Shown piece after piece: positions 45,681 through 52,676 of a stretch of 52,676 nucleotides of DNA. Positions within the stretch are counted from its first letter, which is position 1, and every line of letters begins with the position of its first letter. The notes beneath the pieces are model-generated. The model was given only the letters and a program-made list of their open reading frames with translations, ran no database searches and had not been told where the DNA came from. The position numbers and the translations under genes were made by a program. The stretch spans positions 1 through 52,676 of the forward strand of contig DYCH01000033.1 of the NCBI GenBank assembly GCA_019418235.1, written 5' to 3'. The stretch comes from Sutterella sp. (GTDB lineage Bacteria > Pseudomonadota > Gammaproteobacteria > Burkholderiales > Burkholderiaceae_F).

Positions 45681-47831
45681 ATGAAATTCCCTAGCAAACC
45701 GACGCGCCTTGGGGCAGGTATTGCCTGCGCGCTATTATCTCTCGCCTCCCAAACCCAAGCGTCCTCTTCACTTCTTGACGAGGACATTAAGCTTCAAGAC
45801 AGCTACGTTCGTCCCGACTACGTTGAGATTGAACGTTTGCGTAACACCAAAGAAATCGTCGTGATTCCGAAAGAAGCCATTCAACAAAAGGGAAAACGCA
45901 CGATTTCGGATGTCTTGAGCACCCAAACCATGGTTAACGTCAACTCCACCGGCATGGGCAACATTGATATTCGTGGACAAGGCGCAGACCAAGCCACGCG
46001 TAACATTCAAGTGCTCTTAGACGGCGCACCCATCACAACGTTGGTCAATCACCCCAATCACACCAACTACGACGTGGTGCCGGTGGAGCAGTTGGAGCGT
46101 ATTGAAATCATCCCGGGCGGTGGCAGTGTTTTGTATGGCTCCGGTGCCTCAGGGGGCGTTGTCAACATCACCACAAACCTTCGTGCCATGGCAGACCCCA
46201 AGTCTTCCGTTGCCGCAGAATACAATTCCAAAGGCTATCGCCTCAACGCTAACATCGGTGGCACCTTTGATGACAATCGCTTTGCCTACGATATCGGTTA
46301 CTCGCACTTGGATCGCGACCTTTACTTTGTGGACACGTATCGCAATTCCGATTACTACTCCGCAGGGCTTCGCTTTAATCTCACCAAAGACCAAGCCATC
46401 ACCTTGCGTTTAAGCCGTCTTGAAGAAGACTCCCAGTACGTTGGTAACGTCAAACTATCGAAGGTCAAAGAAGAAGGCGAAGACTATCGCCCCGGTGACA
46501 AGACGATTACCATTGGGCTCGATAGCGAAGGTCACAAGATCACCAAAACCGTTAAGAATTACCTCCAAGGCGATCGAAAGCTCGATACCGTGAATGTGAG
46601 TTACATCAACGACATTTCCGATACGTTGCATTTCACGAGCGACATTTTCTACAACGACGGTTTTTACATCGGTGTGGACGATGAAAATAAGCGCATGAAC
46701 CACGATGGTCACGGTGTGCGCTCGAAACTTGATTGGAATTACGCTGACAATGCTTCGCTTTTAGTGGGCCTTGACTACACGCGTCAAAAGGCCAATTTGG
46801 CTTACGACAACTATAAGCTCGTAAGTTTTAAAAAGAAAACCTACAAAGTGCAACCCTTGCACTACGACTATGACAAGGGAACGTATGCCCTTTTTGCCTT
46901 AAACACCATTAAGTGGAACGACTTTGAATTCACGCAAGGGGCAAGACGCGAATTAACCAAGTGGCAGTTTGATAAAGCTGACCTAACTGAAGGCTCCTCT
47001 TCGGACACCTCCAACCGTTGGAATTCTGCCTTTGAATTGTCCGCTGCCTACAACTATCGCGACACGGGCCGTGTTTACGCTCGCTACGAGCGTGGCTACA
47101 CCGTGCCCGATGGCATTCAAATTTCAGACTCCATTGCCACTTCTAGCGGCAAAGTCATGAGAGCCACGAAAGCCGAAGACGAAATCTTTAATCTCTACGA
47201 ATTGGGCTTAAGAGATCAGATTGGCATTTCTACCGTGAGTCTCACGGCTTGGTTATCGGAAACCAACAACCAAATGAATCGGTTCTTGCTCATGACCGAT
47301 GACGGCCTTACTCGCCAATCGATGAACTTATTGAAGTCTCGTCGTTGGGGTGCTGACTTGGCCCTCAGTCAAGACTTGGGCAAATTAACACTGGAAGAGT
47401 CTTATTCCTACACGATGGGGAAAACGCGTTGCCGCAATGCCAAGGCTTGTCAATTCTTAGAAGACAACAAAATCTCTATTGACTACGCCACAAGCGGTTT
47501 ACAAAAGGTGCCCAAACACAAAGCGGCCTTCAAAGCCACGTATGACTTCACTGAGGACTTCTCGATTTCCACCCAATACGCGCGCTTCGGTTCGTACAAC
47601 AACTTCATGAAAAAAGGCGATAAAGAAGACGGCGGTGTCTTCCACTCTTACGGTTTGTGGGATGCGTCCTTGCGCTGGAGCCCTCGCCGTTGGTTAGACC
47701 TCTACGCAGGCGTTACCAACATTACCAATGAAGAGTATTGGGAATACCAAACCAATAGTGCCACCCCCTCGAGCACGGTCATTCCCGGGGCCTCACGTGC
47801 GTTCTTTGTTGGGCTCAAAGGCACGTACTAA
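45681..47831 (+). CDS. TonB-dependent outer-membrane receptor
   Basis: 716 residues. Signal peptide ends near SQTQA. Plug: EIVVIPKEAIQQKGKRTISDVLSTQ, NIDIRGQGADQATRNIQVLLDGAP and IEIIPGGGSVLYGSGASGGVVNI, the TonB-receptor hallmarks. Barrel to the C-terminal FVGLKGTY (terminal Tyr). The region YARYERGYTVPDG resembles siderophore receptors. The ATG lacks a clear ribosome site; the leader is AT-rich. First gene of receptor-exbB-exbD-tonB, with a Fur-like site upstream, which points to an iron source. Confidence 0.92.
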   Translation: MKFPSKPTRLGAGIACALLSLASQTQASSSLLDEDIKLQDSYVRPDYVEIERLRNTKEIVVIPKEAIQQKGKRTISDVLSTQTMVNVNSTGMGNIDIRGQGADQATRNIQVLLDGAPITTLVNHPNHTNYDVVPVEQLERIEIIPGGGSVLYGSGASGGVVNITTNLRAMADPKSSVAAEYNSKGYRLNANIGGTFDDNRFAYDIGYSHLDRDLYFVDTYRNSDYYSAGLRFNLTKDQAITLRLSRLEEDSQYVGNVKLSKVKEEGEDYRPGDKTITIGLDSEGHKITKTVKNYLQGDRKLDTVNVSYINDISDTLHFTSDIFYNDGFYIGVDDENKRMNHDGHGVRSKLDWNYADNASLLVGLDYTRQKANLAYDNYKLVSFKKKTYKVQPLHYDYDKGTYALFALNTIKWNDFEFTQGARRELTKWQFDKADLTEGSSSDTSNRWNSAFELSAAYNYRDTGRVYARYERGYTVPDGIQISDSIATSSGKVMRATKAEDEIFNLYELGLRDQIGISTVSLTAWLSETNNQMNRFLLMTDDGLTRQSMNLLKSRRWGADLALSQDLGKLTLEESYSYTMGKTRCRNAKACQFLEDNKISIDYATSGLQKVPKHKAAFKATYDFTEDFSISTQYARFGSYNNFMKKGDKEDGGVFHSYGLWDASLRWSPRRWLDLYAGVTNITNEEYWEYQTNSATPSSTVIPGASRAFFVGLKGTY

Positions 47832-47863
47832 CCAATTTATTTACGATTAATGGTCTAAAAATC

Positions 47864-48469
47864 ATGACTCCCCTTCTTAAACTCTTTTTTGCCGGTGGCT
47901 ACGTGATGTGGCCGATTCTCCTTGCCTCGATTATCACCGTGGCCATTGCGGTGGAGCGTTACCGATTCTATAAAAAGTCTCGTAGCAATCTCATGGTGCT
48001 CAAGGCAAAGCTGCCCTTACTCATGCACGCCGGCAAAATCAATGAAGCCAAAGCGCTTTGTCAAAAGGCTGGGGGTCTCTTAGGGACGGCTTTGTCAGAA
48101 GCCATTGAGAAAAGTCACACGTCGATCAATATCGCCGACTATCTCGATGGCAGTCTGACCCAGGCCGCCTCCCGAATTCGTGACAACTTAAATTATTTGA
48201 GTGCCATTGTGACTTTGTCACCCTTATTAGGGCTCTTAGGAACCGTCACCGGCATGATTAATGCCTTTGATGTGTTATCGATTGCTGACGGCCAACCTTT
48301 TGCCATTACCGGAGGCGTGGCTGAAGCCCTCATTGCCACGGCCTTTGGTTTATTTGTAGCCATCTTGGCACTCATGGTGCATGTTTGGTTAAGTCAGATG
48401 GCCAATCAATTGATTACCGACATTGAAACCGGTGTGAACCATTTCTTGGCTTCTTGCAAAGGGAGCTAA
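47864..48469 (+). CDS. exbB: ExbB/TolQ/MotA family proton channel, second system
   Basis: 201 residues, three helices, with TLSPLLGLLGTVTGMINAFDVLS and GGVAEALIATAFGLFVAILALMVH as conserved segments. It follows the receptor by 32 bp and precedes exbD by 3 bp. Clearly diverged from the ExbB at 42358, so this is a separate motor and not a recent duplicate. Confidence 0.94.
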   Translation: MTPLLKLFFAGGYVMWPILLASIITVAIAVERYRFYKKSRSNLMVLKAKLPLLMHAGKINEAKALCQKAGGLLGTALSEAIEKSHTSINIADYLDGSLTQAASRIRDNLNYLSAIVTLSPLLGLLGTVTGMINAFDVLSIADGQPFAITGGVAEALIATAFGLFVAILALMVHVWLSQMANQLITDIETGVNHFLASCKGS

Positions 48470-48472
48470 TAC

Positions 48473-48877
48473 ATGCGTTTGCGCTCTTTGCACATTGAAG
48501 AAAAGCCCTCCATCATGATTGTCCCCATGATTGACATCATTTTCTTTCTTTTGGTGTTTTTCATGCTCTCGATGCTCACGATGGTCACGCAAAAAACCAT
48601 TGCATTGCAGTTGCCCGTTGCGACAGTTGCCAAAGTTGACACCACCAAGACGCTTCCTGTCTCTGTTGATAAGAACGGCGTCATTTACTTTGAGCGTGAA
48701 AGGATTTCTTTAGCGGATCTTCAAAGTCGTTTAATCAGCGCCAAAGAGAAATCTGAAAAAGTCACCGTTGTTTTACGAGGCGACGTGGAGTCGTCCTACG
48801 GTGATGTCGTCACCGTAATGGACGCCATTCGTCATGCGGGCATTGACCGCATTTCCATTGCCACCGAGAGTCAGTAA
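48473..48877 (+). CDS. exbD: ExbD/TolR family biopolymer transporter, second system
   Basis: 134 residues. N-terminal helix (MIDIIFFLLVFFMLSMLTM) with the conserved Asp, then a periplasmic domain (SVDKNGVIYFERERISLADL). The stop overlaps the tonB start by one base (TAATG). Confidence 0.94.
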   Translation: MRLRSLHIEEKPSIMIVPMIDIIFFLLVFFMLSMLTMVTQKTIALQLPVATVAKVDTTKTLPVSVDKNGVIYFERERISLADLQSRLISAKEKSEKVTVVLRGDVESSYGDVVTVMDAIRHAGIDRISIATESQ

Positions 48878-49815
48878 TGGACAAAGAAACGCAACCTCAT
48901 TGGCTATCCGCCTACGGCGTCTCCATTGCAATTCACGTGGCAATCATAGGGGCGCTCATCGGGTTTTCCGCTCATCAACCCAGTATTGGCGGTGACGGGC
49001 TCATCAGCATTGATTTGGTTGGCAATGGCGGTGGCGACATTGGCGGTCAAGGCCAAGAACGTAAAGTCTCCCTACCGGGTGACGGAGGGACCAATGGTGA
49101 CAATCGTCGCCGAAGTCCCTCCGTCACCTCGGACTCTAAAGAGCAATCCGCAGAAGCTCAAAAGAACTCCGCATCAAAACTTTCAGAAAGTAAAGTCGAG
49201 TCTCATGAAGAGACTTCTCAAAGTTCTCAAGAAAAAGTGACGCTTTTAGCCTCGAAAAAAGAAGCCACTCAAAAGTCAACCGTTGAATCCACAAAGAAAG
49301 CCCATCGGGCCAATACACAATCGAAAGCTAAACCCGACAAAAGAACCCCTGAAAAAAGAGAACAAAAAGCCAAAAAGAGCGCCGGTGGCACCGGGGGCTA
49401 CGCAGGTTCAGTGGGCACACCCAGTCGTGAAGAGGGAAAAGTGATTTCAGGGCAAGGTGCTGGAACGGGAGCGGGTACGGGTCAAGGCAATTACCTCTCA
49501 AACGGTGATGGCTCTTTTACCGCCATGAGTTCCAAAGGCTTAGACTATCAGATTCTTTATGAGCGCCCCGCCAAATACCCCACACGAGCCCGATCCATCG
49601 GTTATTCAAAGACCGTGAAAGTCACGGTTCGATTTCTCGTGGGTGTTGACGGCAAAGTGGAAAGCTCTGAAATTCTAACGAAAGACCTTCCGAACTTAGG
49701 TTTTCAAGAAGCAGCTTTATCGTCCATTCATTCGATTGTCTTTAGACCTATTAAAACGCCTGACAATAAGCCACTGAAAGTGTGGTTTAAAAAGACTCTG
49801 ATTTTCAAACCCTAG
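48877..49815 (+). CDS. tonB: TonB energy-transducing protein, second system, Ser/Lys-rich linker
   Basis: 312 residues. Membrane helix near residues 10-30 (YGVSIAIHVAIIGALIGF). The linker (~35-215) is rich in Ser, Lys, Glu, Gln and Gly rather than the usual Pro, including GGYAGSVG and GAGTGAGTGQG. C-terminal domain: YPTRARSIGYSKTVKVTVRFLVGVDGKVESSEIL. Last gene of its operon. Confidence 0.9.
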   Translation: MDKETQPHWLSAYGVSIAIHVAIIGALIGFSAHQPSIGGDGLISIDLVGNGGGDIGGQGQERKVSLPGDGGTNGDNRRRSPSVTSDSKEQSAEAQKNSASKLSESKVESHEETSQSSQEKVTLLASKKEATQKSTVESTKKAHRANTQSKAKPDKRTPEKREQKAKKSAGGTGGYAGSVGTPSREEGKVISGQGAGTGAGTGQGNYLSNGDGSFTAMSSKGLDYQILYERPAKYPTRARSIGYSKTVKVTVRFLVGVDGKVESSEILTKDLPNLGFQEAALSSIHSIVFRPIKTPDNKPLKVWFKKTLIFKP

Positions 49816-49821
49816 AAACAG

Positions 49822-49863
49822 CAAGAGGATGATTTTTAATCGAAACCATCCTCTTTGATTTTG
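49822..49863. terminator. Bidirectional terminator between tonB and lptG
   Basis: AAGAGGATG/CATCCTCTT stem with a 19-base loop and T-rich flanks on both strands, between convergent genes. Confidence 0.8.
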
Positions 49864-49875
49864 TGCGTAATCAGT

Positions 49876-51015
49876 TTAACGCCTTTCAACCATCCACATA
49901 CCAATCATGGCTAAGATCAACATGATGACCGTTGGCACCAACGCCACAAGTAACGGAGGCCAAGTATTGAGCATCCCGATGTAGGAGAAAAGGTTGTTGA
50001 CCGTGTAGAAAGCCAAACCGATCATAACGCCAGCGAAAATCTTAATACTCACGCCACCCGATCGAGTGTTCATGTAAGCAAAGGGCATTGCCAACGCAAT
50101 CATCACCAAAATGGCCACCGGATAAAACGCTTTATTCCAAAGCGAAATCTCATAACGACCGGATTGCTGTTGAGTTTGCTGTAAGTGCGTTACATAACTT
50201 GCTAACGCTCGCATGGACATGTTTTCGGGCTTGAGCATCATCACGCTAAAGATACTGGGATCAATACTCGTTTTAAGCATCATGCTCACAGGAGGCGAGA
50301 CAATCACACGTTCATGAACGGGTGTGACCGACAAGTCATTGAGTTGAGGCAAATCGGTGTTGATGGCTTGTTTTAAAAGCCAGCCTTGGTTATGAATCCA
50401 ATTGCCCGTTTTCGCTTCAACAATACGAGTCAGGTTTTGTTGACTGTTAAAGTCATAGACTCGCCACGTAGAAGCTTCTTGGTTAGGCGTCATCTTCTTA
50501 ATGTTGATGTAACGAACACTGCGCTCACCCGTGGGGGATTGCGTGACTTCACGCACCCAGGCCCCCGTATGAGAACCACGAATACCCATCGTACGATTTT
50601 CAGCAAAGGCACGGTATTCGCGAGCGTAAACGTCAGACGACGGTGCAATAAACTCACCAAAGCCGTACGTTAAAATCATCAAAATGAGGCCCGGAACCAT
50701 CAAAATCCCAGCCAAACGCACTGGGCTTAAGCCCGCAACACGCAAAATCGTAAATTCAGAGCGCGCTGCCCATTGACTCATCACAAAGACAGCACCCAAG
50801 AGCGCTGCAATCGGCATCACTTCATAGATGCGCATGGGCAAACTTAACCCCGTGACGATAAAAGCGTCTAATAAGGTATAGCCGCGACTACCGATGCGTC
50901 CTAATTGACCCACTAAGTCAAAGAAGGCAAAAAGCGCCACCAAGGCAAGAAGCACAAAGCCCGTTGCCTGAAGAATTTCTTTTGTTAAATGGCGGGTAAT
51001 AACTTTCATTTTCAT
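49876..51015 (-). CDS. lptG: LPS export permease LptG
   Basis: 379 residues from the ATG at 51015 (MKMKVITRHLTKEILQA...), with GGAG nine bases upstream; a start at 51033 would lie before that site. With LptF it forms the membrane part of the LptB2FG ABC exporter that extracts LPS from the inner membrane. Six membrane helices, three at each end, enclose a periplasmic beta-jellyroll (about 130-270). The ...FLVLALVALFAFFDLVGQLGRIG start and the C-terminal FAYMNTRSGGVSIKIFAGVMIGLAFY match the family. The start lies 3 bp after the lptF stop. Confidence 0.93.
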   Translation of the reverse strand: MKMKVITRHLTKEILQATGFVLLALVALFAFFDLVGQLGRIGSRGYTLLDAFIVTGLSLPMRIYEVMPIAALLGAVFVMSQWAARSEFTILRVAGLSPVRLAGILMVPGLILMILTYGFGEFIAPSSDVYAREYRAFAENRTMGIRGSHTGAWVREVTQSPTGERSVRYINIKKMTPNQEASTWRVYDFNSQQNLTRIVEAKTGNWIHNQGWLLKQAINTDLPQLNDLSVTPVHERVIVSPPVSMMLKTSIDPSIFSVMMLKPENMSMRALASYVTHLQQTQQQSGRYEISLWNKAFYPVAILVMIALAMPFAYMNTRSGGVSIKIFAGVMIGLAFYTVNNLFSYIGMLNTWPPLLVALVPTVIMLILAMIGMWMVERR

Positions 51016-51017
51016 GA

Positions 51018-52130
51018 TTACTTTCTCCGCCAATAACTAGGATGCGCCCACTGAGGAATCCATCTTTGCATAACGGTTCGACGTGCAAAGAGTAAACACG
51101 CAAAGGCAAAGAACGCCCCATTTAGAACAATCAAGGCTGCCGGCAACGACATCGTGTCTTGTTCAACCCAAGTACGCGCTAAGCTAATGCCATTTAGATA
51201 GAGCACAAAGATTAAGAGCGCCACAATCATGTTTAAACTGCGTCCGGCACGAGGATTTGTGAAGGACAAGGGAATGGCAATCAAAATCAAATTAATCGCT
51301 GCCAGAGGCCATGTAATACGCCATAAAAGCTCTGCCTGAGCATCTTTATTGTCATAGCGAGCCAAAAGAAGCGGTAAAGGCGCAACATCAACACTTCGCA
51401 TTTGAATGGCTTGATCGGGTTTCACGTCCAAGCGCACGGCATAAGTATCAAAATCCGTAATACGGTATTCGGCAGAGCCCGCTGCCCCTTCATAGCGACG
51501 GCCGTTTTCAAGATAAACGTATCGGTCGCCCGAAGCATTGACTTCAACGTGACCCGACTGAGCCACGACCACCATTTCTTTATCTTTATTGGTCTGCGTC
51601 AGGAACACATTCTTTACGGTTAAACCGTCTTCAGCGACCTCTTCGATAAAAAAGATCTGTTTGCCACCGGCAAGCTCAACAAAGCGACCCGGCGTTAAAC
51701 GATCCACGTCATCGCGTTGAGAATAGACAGCACGATTCATATCACTTTGGCCTTGTGCCCAAGGAGAGATCACAAGCGATAAAGCTGCAATCAATAAAAT
51801 GATGGGAGCGCTAAAGCGCAAGACCGGGCGAACCCAAGACAAAAGACTGATGCCACCGGAAGAAAACCAAACCACCATCTCGCTTTCTAACCAACTGCGA
51901 GTCAAGGTCATCAAAACGGCAACAAACAAAGAAACAGAAAGTAAGGGGGCGAGGTTGGTTAAAGCCTGATAAACCACCATCTCGACAACGGTACCGCTGT
52001 CGATACGACCACCTGCGGCCATCCCAAGAATACGAACCAACCCAATCGTTAAAACGATTGAGAAGATCACCGTAAACACTGCACCGGCAGTATTTGCGAT
52101 TTCAGATATGAGTGCACGTCGAAAAATCAT
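51018..52130 (-). CDS. lptF: LPS export permease LptF
   Basis: 370 residues. MIFRRALISEIANTAGAVFTVIF is the typical LptF start. Six helices with a periplasmic domain between (about 130-260), and the C-terminal block IPLSFTNPRAGRSLNMIVALLIFVLYLN. First gene of lptFG. The ribosome site is weak (AGAGAAC). The unit lies downstream of the rRNA genes, separated by a terminator at 52230-52262. Confidence 0.94.
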   Translation of the reverse strand: MIFRRALISEIANTAGAVFTVIFSIVLTIGLVRILGMAAGGRIDSGTVVEMVVYQALTNLAPLLSVSLFVAVLMTLTRSWLESEMVVWFSSGGISLLSWVRPVLRFSAPIILLIAALSLVISPWAQGQSDMNRAVYSQRDDVDRLTPGRFVELAGGKQIFFIEEVAEDGLTVKNVFLTQTNKDKEMVVVAQSGHVEVNASGDRYVYLENGRRYEGAAGSAEYRITDFDTYAVRLDVKPDQAIQMRSVDVAPLPLLLARYDNKDAQAELLWRITWPLAAINLILIAIPLSFTNPRAGRSLNMIVALLIFVLYLNGISLARTWVEQDTMSLPAALIVLNGAFFAFACLLFARRTVMQRWIPQWAHPSYWRRK

Positions 52131-52229
52131 GCGTGTTCTCTAGAATAATTGAATACGTATTTTTAAAACCTAATCAGAAATTTTATATCACAGGCTCAAA
52201 AAATACCCTAATCAGAACGTCTAGTTACG

Positions 52230-52262
52230 AAAAAGCCCCGAAGCTTTCACTTCGAGGCTTTT
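52230..52262 (-). terminator. Rho-independent terminator of the rRNA operon
   Basis: Minus-strand stem AAGCCTCGAAG/CTTCGGGGCTT with a 5-base loop, followed by TTTTTC. It is close behind the 5S gene. Confidence 0.9.
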
Positions 52263-52270
52263 GAATGGGG

Positions 52271-52388
52271 AGCCAGGCAATGTCCTACTTTCACTGGAAA
52301 TACAACCAACTATCATCGGCGCTAAGGCGTTTCACTGTCCTGTTCGGAATGGGAAGGAGTGGGACCACCTCGCTATGGTCGCCTGGCT
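52271..52388 (-). rRNA. rrf: 5S ribosomal RNA
   Basis: About 118 nt on the minus strand. Complementary ends AGCCAGGCGACCATAGCG... and ...GCCTGGCT form helix I, and the conserved CCATTCCGAAC loop and GATGATAGT segment are present. Position after the 23S gene is standard. Confidence 0.96.
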
Positions 52389-52522
52389 AAGCTTGTTGTC
52401 TTTAGTGCTCATTGCACTTCAGACGAATTCTTAGCGGTAAACGAAGCGTTTACGGTTTGTGTTTGCTTTCACTCTCTTGGGTTCTTTCAAACCTTTCAGT
52501 GAGCAACAAGCTGTACGGTTAT

Positions 52523-52676
52523 AGGATCAAGCCTTACGAGCAATTAGTATCAGTTAGCTTAACGCCTTGCAGCGCTTCCACACCTGACCTATCAACGTCC
52601 TGGTCTCGAACGACTCTTTAAGGAGGTCTAGCCTCCGGGAAGACTTATCTTCAGGCAAGTTTCCCGCTTAGATGCT
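52523..52676 (-). rRNA. rrl: 23S ribosomal RNA, 3' end only
   Basis: The minus strand carries the last ~154 nt of 23S rRNA: GATAAGTCTTCCCGGAGG-like domain VI sequence, GTTGATAGGTCAGGTGTGG, and the end GGCTTGATCC. The gene continues beyond the right edge. The 134-bp spacer to 5S (52389-52522) holds no tRNA. Confidence 0.94.

Overview
The window looks like chromosome of a gut-associated betaproteobacterium of the Sutterellaceae type (Sutterella/Parasutterella-like Burkholderiales). This is inferred from gene content: a tandem double-length UvrA, large autotransporters with an extended signal peptide, several DcuC-type C4-dicarboxylate carriers next to M20 peptidases (peptide/amino-acid metabolism rather than sugars), and a TtrS/TtrR-like two-component pair. 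No database search was possible.

Layout. 1-47: 5' end of a probable group II (class C-like) intron on the minus strand, running off the left edge, directly behind the terminator of a giant autotransporter gene (AT1, 111-6313, minus) that is out of frame at a 7-base G tract in its signal peptide. 6487-9667: rplM-rpsI, a chalcone-isomerase-like periplasmic protein, and a Fic protein gene flanked by arrays of one 9-bp operator-like half-site. 9712-18165: dcuC-like carrier, divergent pepT, a frameshifted TtrS-like sensor kinase with its response regulator, a CPG2-like M20 peptidase, and an M61 peptidase. 18248-21097: an Arg/Gly-rich disordered protein and a solo TnpB-type gene lacking its zinc finger. 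21243-25164: hibernation factor, M20D amidohydrolase, second DcuC carrier, alpha/beta hydrolase. 25165-25879: non-coding region with two tandem sibling sRNA-like units and another structured element. 25880-35369: three autotransporter genes (AT2, AT3, AT4), all minus. 35628-41156: double uvrA. 41221-49815: two mirror-image TonB systems, each with its own TonB-dependent receptor. 49876-52130: lptG and lptF. 52271-52676: 5S rRNA and the 3' end of 23S rRNA, minus strand.

The most notable system is the set of four autotransporters. Each carries a homopolymeric G tract: AT1 inside the signal-peptide coding sequence (7 G, reading frame broken; 8 or 5 G would restore it), and AT2, AT3 and AT4 in the promoter between a perfect TTGACA -35 box and a -10-like hexamer (9, 10 and 9 G). 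This is the layout of slipped-strand phase variation known from Neisseria porA and similar genes. AT2 and AT4 also share an almost identical translocator domain and terminator while their passengers differ. The window therefore looks like a phase-variable, recombining surface-protein locus.

Other genes support an anaerobic, amino-acid-using, iron-scavenging lifestyle: peptidases release amino acids, DcuC carriers exchange C4-dicarboxylates for fumarate respiration, and two separate TonB-ExbB-ExbD motors energise two outer-membrane receptors, one with a Fur-like site upstream.
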